Shown here in pieces: positions 45,531 through 56,063 of a stretch of 64,000 bases of DNA. The position numbers were made by a program, and so were the translations under genes. The DNA is taken from the NCBI GenBank assembly GCA_947359465.1, contig OX375874.1:103357441-103421440 (forward strand), read 5' to 3'. Within the stretch, counting starts at the first letter, position 1; the number at the start of each line of letters is the position of its first letter. This DNA comes from Metellina segmentata. Taxonomy: Eukaryota > Arthropoda > Arachnida > Araneae > Tetragnathidae. Below the pieces are notes generated by a model. The model had not been told where the DNA came from. It ran no database searches and worked only from the letters and a program-made list of their open reading frames with translations.

Positions 45531-45659
45531 CCTTATTCTAAAACTTTTCTTTTTGACTTGACATTCTGTTACTGTTTTCCCTTTCTAATTTCTATGTAAA
45601 TATTTCCAAGGATGGTTGATGTAAAAGTTTGTCCTATTTTAGACACTAGATGGCGTTGC

Positions 45660-45870
45660 ATCGCAAAAAATGGCAGATAATAAGGAGCATTTTCGACATA
45701 GTATGGTTTTTCATTTCCGGAAAGGCAAGAATGCTTCGGAGATGCAAAAAAAAATGTGTTGTAAGGGTGAGGGCGCGGTTGACGATTTCACGTGCCGTAA
45801 GTGGTTCAGAAAGTTTCGCCACCAGGATCAGTTCTTTAGCTAGAAACCTCAGAACTTGCATGAGCGCATA
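45660..45870 (+). pseudogene. Mariner transposase N-terminal fragment
   Basis: From 45670 the frame reads MADNKEHFRHSMVFHFRKGK, NASEMQKKMC, then after a shift GEGAVDDFTCRKWFRKFR. This is the N-terminal helix-turn-helix of a classical mariner transposase (family context: Ala-Ser-Glu followed by the Arg/Lys-Trp-Phe-Lys-Phe helix). The catalytic domain is missing. It lies close to the 3' splice site of the host intron and is a different lineage from the two DD41D elements. Confidence 0.7.
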
Positions 45871-46075
45871 AAAATGCAACTAGCGGGGAGGTGGTGAAAG
45901 AAGAACAGAACAGCACGTTCTATTTTTTGTAATTTTTTTGCAAATAAAAGAAATTTTTCTTCAATTTTTGTCGAAAAAAAACTAATTTTTGCATCAACCC
46001 AAAACACCAAAACAAATATTTGATTTTCTAGTTTTATTTTTATTGATGTACTTAAAGTAGTTTTTGTATTCACAG

Positions 46076-47278
46076 AGATTTGAAAAAACGCATGAAAATT
46101 ACTCTACAGATGAAGTATCTGGTGAAGAAGACTGTTATCCAGAATGGCCTGAATCTCCGAGCTTCGAAAATGCTTCACGCTCACCTGACCGACAGCGCAA
46201 CCACCTGCAAACTTCGACTGACCGTAGGCGCTCTCAGCCAACTCGTTGGGGACCCGAGATGTTCCAATATGAGAGAGCTTACTATCACTCAAAAGACCAA
46301 AACGGTTTTTCCAACAGTAAGTTTTATGAAATATCCACATCCAGCCACGAACTTGAAAGCGAAATATCCGATTCCGAAACTAAAGCAGTTTGGGACAGCA
46401 ATCTATGTCTAGAACAGAATAATGCATCTAAATCTGTCGATGTTTTCGAATCTTGTGCGACCAGAGCATTGAGCGAAACCGGGAGCAAACTTTGCAAGCA
46501 CACTGAAGCAAATCCTGAACTGTCAGTTGTGCAAGACTCTTCGCCAGAACCACAAACTTGCAATTTAAACATTGGTAACTTGAGTCTAAAATTCTCGAAC
46601 AACTCGACCTTCACCATTAGTGTGATACAAGGTGATAAATATGAAGGGGGTACAGGTACAGATACCACAAAAACACCTAGTTCTCACTCAGAAATCCTAG
46701 AATCGGTCGACGAATGTCACCCCCCTTTGATAAATCAAATTGGACCAATGAGAGATGCACATGAGAAAGGCGATACGTCTTTCGAACAATTGGAAGAAAT
46801 AGAAGCTGATGGGGTATCATTGAAGAAAAATGCCCTTCCTGCAACAATACGGAAATTCAACTCGGATACTTTCCTCAAAGATTCTACCTGCGTAGAGATT
46901 CTAGACGAATCTGCACCTACACCACAGGACAACTCTCAAGGCATTGAGGAAGCAGCAAATGCGTTACCACTACCTTCACTTGTAAATACAGGTGCGTTAA
47001 ATCAGCAATCGGAGAATTTCGAGGAAGACTCGACCATATCAGAAAGAGTTGACAGACAATGTCAACTGAGTGATGTTTCTGAGAATGGAAATGATACCGA
47101 CCATAACCAAGATTATAATTTTGAAGCCAGTGGCCTGGAATTCAATTTCAGACCCACGCCTCAATCGAGAGCTCTACAGATCCAATATCAGCAGAAACAA
47201 GCGCGTAAAACATTCATATTTGAGAGCAACAGTGTAAAACTTTACTTGACCCAAGATACACACACCCAAGATACTTGA
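46076..47278 (+). CDS. Host gene, terminal coding exon
   Basis: It continues the 35454-40652 exon in frame, beginning RFEKTHENYSTDEVSGEEDC and ending at TGA 47276-47278 (400 codons plus stop). The segment is acidic, rich in Ser, Glu, Asp and Asn, with Pro-rich stretches and no recognised domain. The C-terminal 60 residues (GLEFNFRPTPQSRALQIQYQ and onward) look more ordered and basic. The last codons contain a short Thr-Gln-Asp repeat. The link to the first exon rests on matching phase, similar composition and good splice signals; RNA data would settle it. Confidence 0.8.
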   Translation, partial: RFEKTHENYSTDEVSGEEDCYPEWPESPSFENASRSPDRQRNHLQTSTDRRRSQPTRWGPEMFQYERAYYHSKDQNGFSNSKFYEISTSSHELESEISDSETKAVWDSNLCLEQNNASKSVDVFESCATRALSETGSKLCKHTEANPELSVVQDSSPEPQTCNLNIGNLSLKFSNNSTFTISVIQGDKYEGGTGTDTTKTPSSHSEILESVDECHPPLINQIGPMRDAHEKGDTSFEQLEEIEADGVSLKKNALPATIRKFNSDTFLKDSTCVEILDESAPTPQDNSQGIEEAANALPLPSLVNTGALNQQSENFEEDSTISERVDRQCQLSDVSENGNDTDHNQDYNFEASGLEFNFRPTPQSRALQIQYQQKQARKTFIFESNSVKLYLTQDTHTQDT

Positions 47279-47767
47279 TTTGTGTGAAACCATAGATACT
47301 TGATTTGTATAGTTTTGTATGAATGAAAACACTTGTGAACATTAGATGAGCGACAGTAAATTGAAGTACGCTTAATGAAAAAAAATTTAATTAATGGTAT
47401 ATTTCCTTCACAAGGTTGTTGTTGTTCACAAGGTCAAGTTGTAAGTGGCTCCTGTAGCTTATCCTGGATGTATTTTTTCTTCTGTGTGTGCGTATTCATC
47501 ACTTGATGTTTGTTGCTTGTCTTGTTTGCTTCAAATTCAACCACAATGCTTTGTTAAAATTGTAAAACTTCAGTGAGTTTTTATGTGATTGTAACGAATG
47601 TACTTCAAAGAATAGAATTTTTTTAATGTATTTCTTCTTATTATTAATGTATCTTTCTTATGTATTAATTCTTTAAAAATGTATTTTGTGGTTTATCCTG
47701 AAGCTAATTAGCGCATTTCTTCTGTCCAAGAAGTATCATTTATGAAAAACACTATCCTATTTTTATT

Positions 47768-47783
47768 AATAAATACAAATAAA
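47768..47783 (+). promoter_or_regulatory. Tandem polyadenylation signals of the host gene
   Basis: AATAAA at 47768-47773 and again at 47778-47783, about 490 bp after the stop codon. This implies a 3' UTR of about half a kilobase. Confidence 0.6.
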
Positions 47784-47789
47784 TGATCG

Positions 47790-48446
47790 TATTCTAGCGT
47801 CATGTGATTATTTCTTGAGCGAAAACATTTCCGAATACATTATTATAATTAACTAAGCGCCATATTATTTTAAATAAGCGATCTCAAAAAAGGCCGTTTT
47901 TTAGATTGAATTGTGCTCAAAAACGAACATTTTTGTAGCTGAAAACTTACTGTAGAATAATTATTAGAGCAAATCCCATCAGTTTTCATTTTATACGTGG
48001 GTAGTTCTCAAAAGATGGCAACAAGACACATTTCATAACTTTTAAGCTTTGACAGCAAATAAATTTAATTCTTTCAGTTAATTTTTTTTTCAATGGGTTT
48101 TTAGTTTTATTCAGAAACAAAATTAGTATTATTTATTACAATAGTTTGGTGTAAATATTCTCAAAATTAAATTTCTTTAGTTAGAAACGTCGGATTTGGG
48201 ACATCTATAATGTTAACTGATACAGTACATCACACATAAAATAAATTCCAAAGTGTTTTCCAGAATTGCAGAAAAAAAAATTGATGAATAGAGTATAAGG
48301 ATTGTTTGTTAACTATTTTGATCAGTAGATGGCCTCATTAATTTAAAATTTTGAAAAATTGACAAAGAAAGTACTAAAGCCATCCAGCATGTTTCGCGAT
48401 GTCCAAAAGAACGATCGAAATAGCTCTGTACCTGAAGCAAAAAATA
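47790..48446. other. No gene seen
   Basis: AT-rich intergenic sequence; nothing supportable. Confidence 0.5.
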
Positions 48447-48448
48447 TA

Positions 48449-49163
48449 CAGGGTGATTACAAATGAATATCCCAACTTTGAAAGGCTATATTTACAAAAC
48501 TACAGAAGATACATGCTTTTTGGGAAAAAGAAATAAAAAATAACATTGTAAAAATACTAATAACATACAGTTTTTATGTTCAATGTGACCACCTCCAGAA
48601 ACACGAACTATATCCATTCTGCAGCATAATCCATCTCACATTTTTTTTCAGCATGTCTGTTACAGTTTCGATGGCTGCAGTTATCCTCGTTTTCAGTTCA
48701 ACAATGTCGGCTGGTAGAGGAGGAAAAAACACTTTTATCTTTTATGTAGCCCCAAGGAAAATAATCGCAGAGGGTTAAGTCCGGGCTTCTTGCGGGCTCC
48801 TCGTGAAGAGCATGGTCAAAATCTGTTGTGCGACAAATCCACCGCATTTGCTCGTTCGAACATTCGCGTACAGAAAGGTGCCAATGGGGTGGTGCATCAT
48901 CCTGTTGGAAGATGAAGTCCCCATTTCTTCTTCTAGCTGAGGAAACAACCAAATCTGCAGCAGAGCCAGGTAAGAAATGCCATTAACAGTATTCCCTTTT
49001 CAATAGCCGCTCGTTGCGCCATCTCTCGCCAAAAAAATGAAACTTAAAATTAATGAAACTTCAAAACTTCTCACTCAATGCGATGTTTGGAATGGAACGC
49101 TAACTTGTATTGTTTGGAAGATGTAGCCTTTTAAAGTTTGGATGTTCATTTGTAATCACCCTG
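48449..49163 (-). mobile_element. Internally deleted mariner-type element
   Basis: 715 bp with TA at both borders (48447-48448, 49164-49165). The ends, CAGGGTGATTACAAATGAAT left and the same on the reversed right end except one base, stay similar for about 40 bp. Only a short piece of transposase remains. The CAGGGTGRT start and the fragment resemble the intact element at 33037-34539, but the TIRs are otherwise different, so this is a separate family in the same group. Confidence 0.9.
48698..48952 (-). pseudogene. Mariner transposase fragment
   Basis: Contains GDFIFQQDDAPPHW, the second-Asp block of the catalytic core, and ARSPDLTLCDYFPWGYIKDK, the third-Asp block. The stretch between them is scrambled relative to the intact transposase at 33214-34290. 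The N-terminal HTH and first Asp are deleted, as is the C-terminus. It can supply no activity. Confidence 0.8.
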
Positions 49164-49165
49164 TA

Positions 49166-50312
49166 TTTATAAGTACAAGTACTTGAAACTGCATTTATTT
49201 GTTTTAAAATAACTTTTTAAACGTTTCAAAGCATTTTTATGTGTTTTTGTGCGTTTTCTTTGTCGTAAATATACTTTTCTTGTTTCTAAAAATGCGATGT
49301 CAAAATCGCGTAATTATCGATTGCCGATTTAATTTGTGTTACAAAGGTGCCGATGTCCCAAAACAAAAATATATATATTAATTATAATCCCCTTTCATCA
49401 GATTAATAGTTTTTATCGAAAAATAAAGTGACTTTAGTGGATACAATATTAATACCATTACTAGGCACATGTCCATTGTCCAGCGAACTTGTACGATCCA
49501 CGTCAAATGACGACAATGTCGATCGTTATTCAATTTTGGACGTGATGTAGCAATAATCTCAATAAGATCGTAAAGAATTTTTTTTTTTAATTTTTTTCCC
49601 CAGCTTTTTTTATGGCTGTAATGATACTTTGAATAAATTTTTTAAGATGAAACTTAAATTTTTTAAACTTTTTTTTCCTGAATTATTCTATAGGAATTAT
49701 AACTTTTCCAGGAGTTTTCAAGAATGAAGTTATTTTTTTATTTTATGATCATGTTTTCCTCTTTGTATGTTTCAATATATATTAAATAAAAGATCACAAA
49801 AATCAATCAAACCCAAAATGTTTGGAATTAGTATTAAAACTTTAAAGAATTAAACAAATCCAATTTTTGAAAATCTAGAAAACAAAATTCTAATTTTAAA
49901 ATATTCAAATCTACTCTAATTTGAAAGCATTGACAATTTATAACTAATTTATTATTACGCATTAGACTTGGGAAATACCAAAGTTGTATAACCTACAGGT
50001 AAACAATCTCCGAAATCTGAAACCTACAAGAAAGCAATGTCAAAAATCTGTAACCTACAGATCTTGTAATTAAATGTTTTAATTCGTAATTTTGCAGAAC
50101 AGTTCCTGTCTTTGAATGATTGTATAATGAATTCTAGGCCTGTAAACAACACAGCAAAAAAGTATTGATGTTAAATTTCAAAATTTAAAAAAATTATTCA
50201 TAGTTAACATTTAGGAGCTGTGTTTCCACATTTTGAGAATGTCCCATATACCAATGTGGTAATGTAAATACTGCTGAAATCTATAAGCATGATCTATTAT
50301 TCAATGTAGAAC
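49166..50312. other. No gene seen
   Basis: AT-rich. A repeated AACCTACAG/AAACCTACAA motif at about 49990-50065 resembles hAT subterminal repeats, but no termini were found. Confidence 0.4.
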
Positions 50313-50570
50313 AGCGGTAGCCCAGTTAGAAGACTGACGGATTATCAAAGGGGGTTCATGCACGTTAAATCTGTCGGGGCCTCAAATTACCCTCACGTTG
50401 TCCTGGTGTGGAAGCTCGGGTGTGACCTCGTCATATCTGACCTTGGTTCAAAATTAACTGTTGCCCTCGAATCTCTCCCTTCGAGGGTTGATCCCAGACC
50501 TTCGCCAATAGAACGTTGTAGCTCCAGTGAAACGTCAATTAGATACCTGTTAATCAGTGACTAAGATCTA
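50313..50570 (+). repeat. SINE with the GTAGCCCAGTT-type head
   Basis: Head CGGTAGCCCAGTTAGAAGAC, then the shared body (GCACGTTAAATCTGTC, CCTCACGTTGTCCTGGTGTG) and a tail with TTCGCCAATAGAACGTTGTA. The middle of the head is shortened. Confidence 0.7.
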
Positions 50571-50871
50571 GGAAATCCAGTCTCAATGCGAGAAATATAA
50601 TTCCAATTCAGAATTCGAGGTTCAAGTTTTTTCAACTTTTCTTGTGATACGCAAAAAATTGTTTACATATCTTGTATGAATACATGCCCCAACTCATCAA
50701 AAAGGTCAAGAAACACGGAGAAAAGACTTTCGATTTACAGGAGCTGTGATTTGGCCAATCTTGGTTTAAGCTAAATGAAGAGCTTTTTGCAAGAAAAAAA
50801 TGGTAAAAGACCCCCACCTCAAAACAATGCGATATTCACTGAGCAGCACTAGTAATTTTAAATGCATCTGT

Positions 50872-51052
50872 ATTTTAATTAACGTTGTACTGGAGCAACA
50901 CAACGGGCAATTGACGATGGTCCGAGGTCAATACCAAAAGTAAAGTTCCATGCGCTACACTACGTAATTTTTAACGACCGACTGTCAGATGACGAGGTCA
51001 CGTCCGAGCAGGCACCCCCAATCTCCCATTAAAAAACTTCAACACTATGCCA
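50872..51052 (-). repeat. SINE 3' part, minus strand
   Basis: On the minus strand, body and tail sequence is present (TGACCTCGTCATCTGACAGT; GTGTTGCTCCAGTACAACGT) without a head. Confidence 0.7.
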
Positions 51053-51982
51053 ACATGAACTATCTTTTTATTAGTGGTGCTGAAACTTGTCTCCTCATCG
51101 CAGTAATGTCAGATTGTGATCATGTTCTTTTGAAAATCTGCACCTCATTTTCGTTTTGCTTTACAATTCGAAATTAATGAAGTACAAATGTGGTAAGCTG
51201 AAAAAATTCAATTCCTGGGGCACCATAGTGATGTCGCGGAAATATGTTTCGCTAAAAAAGAAATTATCAACTGTTCGAGAGGATCAAAATTATTTTTTAA
51301 TAAAGATGTAGCACTCGAAAAAGCTCAAAATAACATGACCGCTAGAGAGAAGAAGATAAACTATTACAATTTTAAATTCTTTTTGAAATTGGAATCCGTA
51401 AAAGTTTTAAAAGTGGCTTATCGCTAATCGGGAAAATATTCGAGAATTTTCTTTTCTAGATGCATAAAAAATCTGTGGCATATATTTTTTTAATCTAAGA
51501 ATGAATACATGAGATGAAAAAATCCTAATTTCCTGTGTGTGGTAGTATTTCGTTATTTTAAATGAATTATCTATTTAAGCATTTCTCTGAAACAAATCCA
51601 GTAAATGGAGGACTGTAATGGTGAGAAACAAGGCATTGTGGCAGTATTGCAAACTCTGAAGACTGAAAAACCTCCGAATTCCTCCCAAGTAAAAACATTT
51701 AGAACCAAAACAACAAGATTTCTGATTTCAATTTTTTTTAATGCAGAAACTAATTATAATGTGAGTTTCTTCAGTTTCTATGCTTTAACATTTAATTTAA
51801 TGTTTATCGGCTAGAAAACCATATTTTTGAGTGAAAAATTGCTATATTTTAACTTTTGTAATAGCTTTATAAATTACTACAAAACTTATTCCAAATATAC
51901 TTTTCCTACACGGATGAAAAATCTCCAAAAATTTAAAATATTCATTAATAATCAAAATTAGTACTATTAGGTTTTTGTTATA
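51053..51982. other. No gene seen
   Basis: AT-rich; small frames only, none with a recognisable domain. Confidence 0.45.
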
Positions 51983-52480
51983 CTAGGGGGCTCGTTCCCT
52001 GCTCGCTAAAGCTCGCCAACCCCCGGAGGATTCCTTTGCAATCCTCATTGGTTCGCTACGCGAACCTATGCTCGCTTCGCTCGCATCAATGAAGACATGT
52101 GTCCTAGCAGAAAGAATTGTTTACAAAATATAAAATACCAAAAAAATATTTTTCAAATCTAAATTTGTTGTATTACAGAAAATATATATACAGAACTCTG
52201 GAATCAGAATTCAAATGAAAACTTTGAGCAAATTTTGAGTCGAAATGTGAGCGCTGCTTTGGAAATGTAATACCCAGCATGTTGTTTGTGTGTACATTTC
52301 CATAAAGCACTCTTGAATCACCCACACTTTTTCATTCAGTTTGTTGTCGAAAGTTGTAGTGCAAGCGTCTTGGTGAACTATAACTGTTGGCCCTGAAAAG
52401 GACAGTTTGTTTAAATGGCCCTGAAATGATCCTCCGCTTTCTCTGATTTGTAATTTTAAACTGCAACAGCTCAACTAAAA
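51983..52480 (-). mobile_element. Non-autonomous Helitron, copy 1
   Basis: On the minus strand it ends in a GC-rich hairpin and CTAG (51983-51986 on the plus strand), followed by T. Before the end are GGTTCGCGTAGCGAACC and GCGAGCGAAGCGAGC. About 490 bp align with 55569-56063. The body contains a histone-type 3' stem-loop. The 5' TC end was not located; homology between the copies stops near the sequence GAATTTTAGT (minus strand). Confidence 0.75.
52389..52404 (-). promoter_or_regulatory. Histone-type 3' stem-loop, slightly decayed
   Basis: On the minus strand it reads TGTCCTTTTCAGGGCC. Compared with the copy at 55970-55985 the first base is T instead of G, so the outer pair of the six-pair stem is lost. 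Confidence 0.55.
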
Positions 52481-52717
52481 TTCTTCCCCCCCCCCAATAA
52501 AATTTCCTCCGATAACGCTATAAATTCAATTGGGGCGACTTCGTGGTAAACAAACAATCGTACAATGTTGCCAAAACGCGATAACAAATAACGTCTTTTT
52601 TGCGTGCCACGTAAGAGAATTATATATATAGATTAGTAACTTAGTTCACATGGAAGAATTGTTATAGATAAAAAGTGAAGTACCATAAAAATTATGCTAT
52701 TTCACTGTTTTCTATTG

Positions 52718-52720
<3 letters not shown>

Positions 52721-52765
<45 letters not shown>

Positions 52766-53424
52766 AGGTGTGTGTGTATTCTCTATGCAAATCTACACCG
52801 TATGACCATTCCATACCAAATTTGGTACACGTATACTTTAGAACACTGCGGAAAACATAGGCTGTTACTTTCCTGTCTACAGACCAATTTATCGCACTTA
52901 CGACCTTGAACATTTGCACACAGGTAGTCTTAAAAGTACCCCTCGAAGACCCAATTTAAAATCTAAAGTTTGTTTTCTTGTAATATATGAACATTCACAA
53001 GGAAACACGTTCACCAGGAAACTTAACATAAAGAAATGTCACGGTCATATTTGAGCATTACTAATTTTCCTAAATCATTATCATCTTTATCAATATTTTT
53101 CTAATGTCTTTTTCGAATTGCTCTATTTCAGCTCAGGAAGTCGAAATTCGACATTTCGCACATCTTTCGTTTTTCAGAATCATGCATTTATTCATCGGAA
53201 TCGTTTTTGTTTTATATGTCTTAGTCTTTTGCATATTGCAATTCAGGAATTAAATGTATATATTTGCATCCGAAGTAAAATGTAGAAGCTATGAAAAGTT
53301 TAAAGTATTTTCTGTACAACTCAAATGATTGCATTTTTCTATGTAAGAAAAGTGATTATTCTAATTCACTTTTCAATCAACTTTTCACCATTTCAACCCC
53401 AGCAACGTCTGGTTATTCAGCTAG
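52721..53424 (+). mobile_element. Helitron-like element, family B, with AT microsatellite
   Basis: It ends CAGCAACGTCTGGTTATTCAG then CTAG (53421-53424) and T. The region 52770-53040 matches 9640-9960 (CCAAATTTGGTACA, CAAGGAAACACGTTC). An (AT)n run of about 42 bp occupies 52721-52762. No Rep/helicase frame is present. Confidence 0.65.
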
Positions 53425-55368
53425 TGATGCATAAAATAAGCATGTTTATTTCTGTAGTCAATAAAATGAAACAATTTACGATTTCCTGAAAAATTAGGTT
53501 TTAAATAGAAGATTTTCGAATACTCTCCAAATTTCAATCTTTGTACTCCCATCTCTTATTTTCATGTCTTCACAACTCTAGCCCTACCAACAACCACAAG
53601 GATTAAATTAAAAATAATGCCAACCTACTTCTTTATCTGTATCCGCCAAACTATGTCTTTCAACGTGACTGCAGAAAGTAAGATACGAAGATACGTCCGG
53701 TTTTCCTCCACTATAGCACTCTGCAAATTGAGGGAGGTCAAATTAACGATCAAGACCTCTTATCTGCCTGAATGTTATGGGAAATTCCAATTTTATGCTT
53801 CTTATATTGCATATGCTCCGGCAATTCAATTTTAAACGCGCAAGCGTGTTAAGGTCATTAAAATTTACATAAAAAGTTACGGAATTCGAAGCTGGATTTT
53901 TCTTCCGAGTCCTGGGGCAAGGAAGGCTCCTACTGCCCTCTGTCCAAAACAAAATGTACCTTTTTAAACTTCTGATAATATATTATTTAAATAGTCGTTA
54001 ATGTATACCAGTGCCATATTAACTTTTCATAGAATTGACGTTCACAGTAATTTCTGTTTTTATTGACTGTATAGAACTAGCAAAAGGCCGAACTTTGCTA
54101 ATAACTTCTGTTAATGGGTTTTCAGGACGGAAGTATGAAAAAGCCCCCTCAACAGACATTTGTGAGAAGATAATATTTGAAGACATGGGGGGGGGGGAAC
54201 TATTCATGTCCGTTGACATGAATTTTGAGAAAAATGAATGTTTTGTTTGTGTTTCCATTGTTTTACCCCAGTATACAATATCTTTCCTCTGTTATATTTA
54301 CAGACATGAATACTTTTTCTCCCAAAGCGATTCATAACGTAGAAGCTATTGCTATTGCCCATTAGATGGCATTATTAGTTCAATATTAACAAAAAGTGAA
54401 CATAAATGGTTTCCCCCCCCCCGGCTCTTCATTTGGTTTGTCTTTGCTTAAGTCTTTGCTTAACACTGTTTGAAAAGTCTGGTTCAAGCTTAGGTTCATT
54501 TTGCTCATTCCTTTCAAACCCTAAACCTTTAATTGGATGTGGGGTGTCGGTGGAAGGTTTAGAGACGCCACCCATGCATTTTTTGCCAGCATTTAAGTAT
54601 ATTATTTTACTTGTTAAGATAAAAGTATACTAATTAACATCTTATTAGTTTTGTTTATGAATTACTGTTCATGACTTCCTTAAATGGATCTTCAGGACTG
54701 AAGTTTGGAAATGTACCTTACCAGACATTTGTGAGAAGATAATATTTGCTTTGTCTCTTCTCCTTACCGGATAGTGTTACCATCACAAGGCGATACATGC
54801 AAGAATGGATTAAATTTTAAGCGTTATATTCTGTGGAAAGCATGAAAGTCTTCATTTCACACGCATAAAATTGGAATACAATTCTGTAATATGGACAAAA
54901 TGGACGTCACTGCTGAAATATACTTACGGTCCAAATTACTTTTAACAGTATTTAAGTATATTATTTGAATTATTAAGAAATAATTATAATTAATATCACA
55001 AAAATTTTGTTTATGACTTACTTTCCATGACTTCCATGAATGGTTCTTCAGGACTGAAGTTTGTAAGAGAATAATATAAGCTTCGCGTCTTCTCTTTTCC
55101 GAATATCGTCTCGCATATATGAAAGAAGATATTGAAGTTAAAGCGTTGGACTCTGGAAGGTGGAATGCATGAGAGCATTCACTTTACACGCATAGAACAG
55201 GAGTACACTTTTGTAATAATGACAAAATTGTGCTCTAAATTGAAAATATTTTTCCAATGAAAAGAATCAGTTCCACCCCCTAAGACGTAAGAACTCCAGG
55301 CCCCCTTTGACTTCCTTCCCCTTACTTACGCTCCTGAATAGAAAAGAATATAGTTTTATGAACCAAGT
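53425..55368. other. No gene; degenerate three-fold repeat
   Basis: A block with TTCAGGACTGAAGTTTG and GTGAGAAGATAATATTTG occurs near 54122-54190, 54690-54750 and 55048-55080, spaced roughly 570 and 360 bp. I see no coding frame; a G-run at about 54188-54197 and a C-run at 54413-54422 are present. Confidence 0.5.
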
Positions 55369-55450
55369 ACAGTAGAACTCCAACTATTACGGTCAATTGG
55401 GAACAGAACCCCATCCGGATAATCGAATATCCGGATAATTGGATAATTCA
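55369..55450. mobile_element. pogo/Tigger-like terminal sequence
   Basis: CAGTAGAACTCCAACTATTA, then CCGGATAATCGAATATCCGG, resembles the termini of pogo/Tigger elements (CAGTAGAACC...TTATCCGG type). The opposite end was not found; a Helitron is inserted about 120 bp downstream. Confidence 0.5.
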
Positions 55451-55568
55451 CGAAAAAAGGTAATTTCTTTGTAAAAAAAATGAATTTTGCTTTAGTATAC
55501 AATGCAATTGAATGACTATGAATCCTATTTTGTTTACATTTTGTACTTACATACTGTATTAGAATGTA

Positions 55569-56063
55569 CTAGGGGGCCGGCCCCCAGCTCGCTAAAGCTC
55601 GCCAACCCCCGGAGGATTGCTTTGCAATTCTCATTGGTTCGCTGCGCGAACCTATGCTCGCTTCGCTCGCATCAATGAAGACATGTGTCCTAGCAGAAAG
55701 GATTGTTTACAAAATATGATATTCCAAAAAGATATTTTTAAAATCTAAATTTCCTGTATTACATAAAATATATATACAGTACCCTGAAATCAGAATTCAA
55801 ATGAAAACTTTGAACAAATTTTGAGTCGAAATGTGAGCGCTGCTTTGGAAATTGAATACCAACATGTTGTTTGTGTGTACATTTCCAGCATTCTTGCGTC
55901 ACCCACACTTTTTCATTGAGTTTGTTGTCGAAAGTTGTAGTGCAGGCGTCTTATTGAACTGTAATTGTTGGCCCTGAAAAGGACCGTTTCTTAAATGGCC
56001 CTGAAATGATCCTCCGCTTTCTTTGATTTCTAATTATAAACTGCAACAGATGGACTAAAATTC
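55569..56063 (-). mobile_element. Non-autonomous Helitron, copy 2
   Basis: Minus-strand 3' end with the hairpin GGGGGCCGGCCCCC and CTAG (55569-55572), followed by T. The mini-hairpins GGTTCGCGCAGCGAACC and ATTGCAAAGCAAT precede it. Similarity to copy 1 is about 90% by eye over the entire length, including a histone-type stem-loop that is perfect in this copy. Confidence 0.78.
55970..55985 (-). promoter_or_regulatory. Perfect histone-type 3' stem-loop inside a Helitron
   Basis: On the minus strand: GAAAC then GGTCCTTTTCAGGGCC then AACA. The six-pair stem (one G-T pair), four-base TTTC loop, A-rich 5' flank and AAC/ACCA-like 3' flank fit the metazoan replication-dependent histone mRNA 3' end. 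An adjacent CATTTCAGGGCCA upstream on the same strand may be a decayed second one. No histone coding sequence was recognised next to it. Confidence 0.6.

Larger units (their letters stand above)
40653..46075 (+). other. Intron of the host gene
   Basis: Bounded by GTAAGT (40653) and a pyrimidine-rich TTTTTGTATTCACAG (ending 46075). Both sides are phase 0, so the joined frame reads ...SPEQN then RFEKTHE... It holds a pogo-like element, a poly-A run, an inverted-repeat element carrying a CR1 fragment, a tandem duplication and a mariner fragment. If retained, translation would stop at 40862. Confidence 0.85.

Noticed and set aside
52211..52474. 87-residue frame inside a Helitron
   Set aside because: The other copy (55569-56063) carries stops and shifts in the same region, so it is not conserved as coding sequence. 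It was checked for histone similarity and none was seen.
53617..54337. Frames of 72 and 100 residues
   Set aside because: No domain, and the second overlaps a block that recurs in degenerate form at 54.7 and 55.05 kb without keeping the frame.
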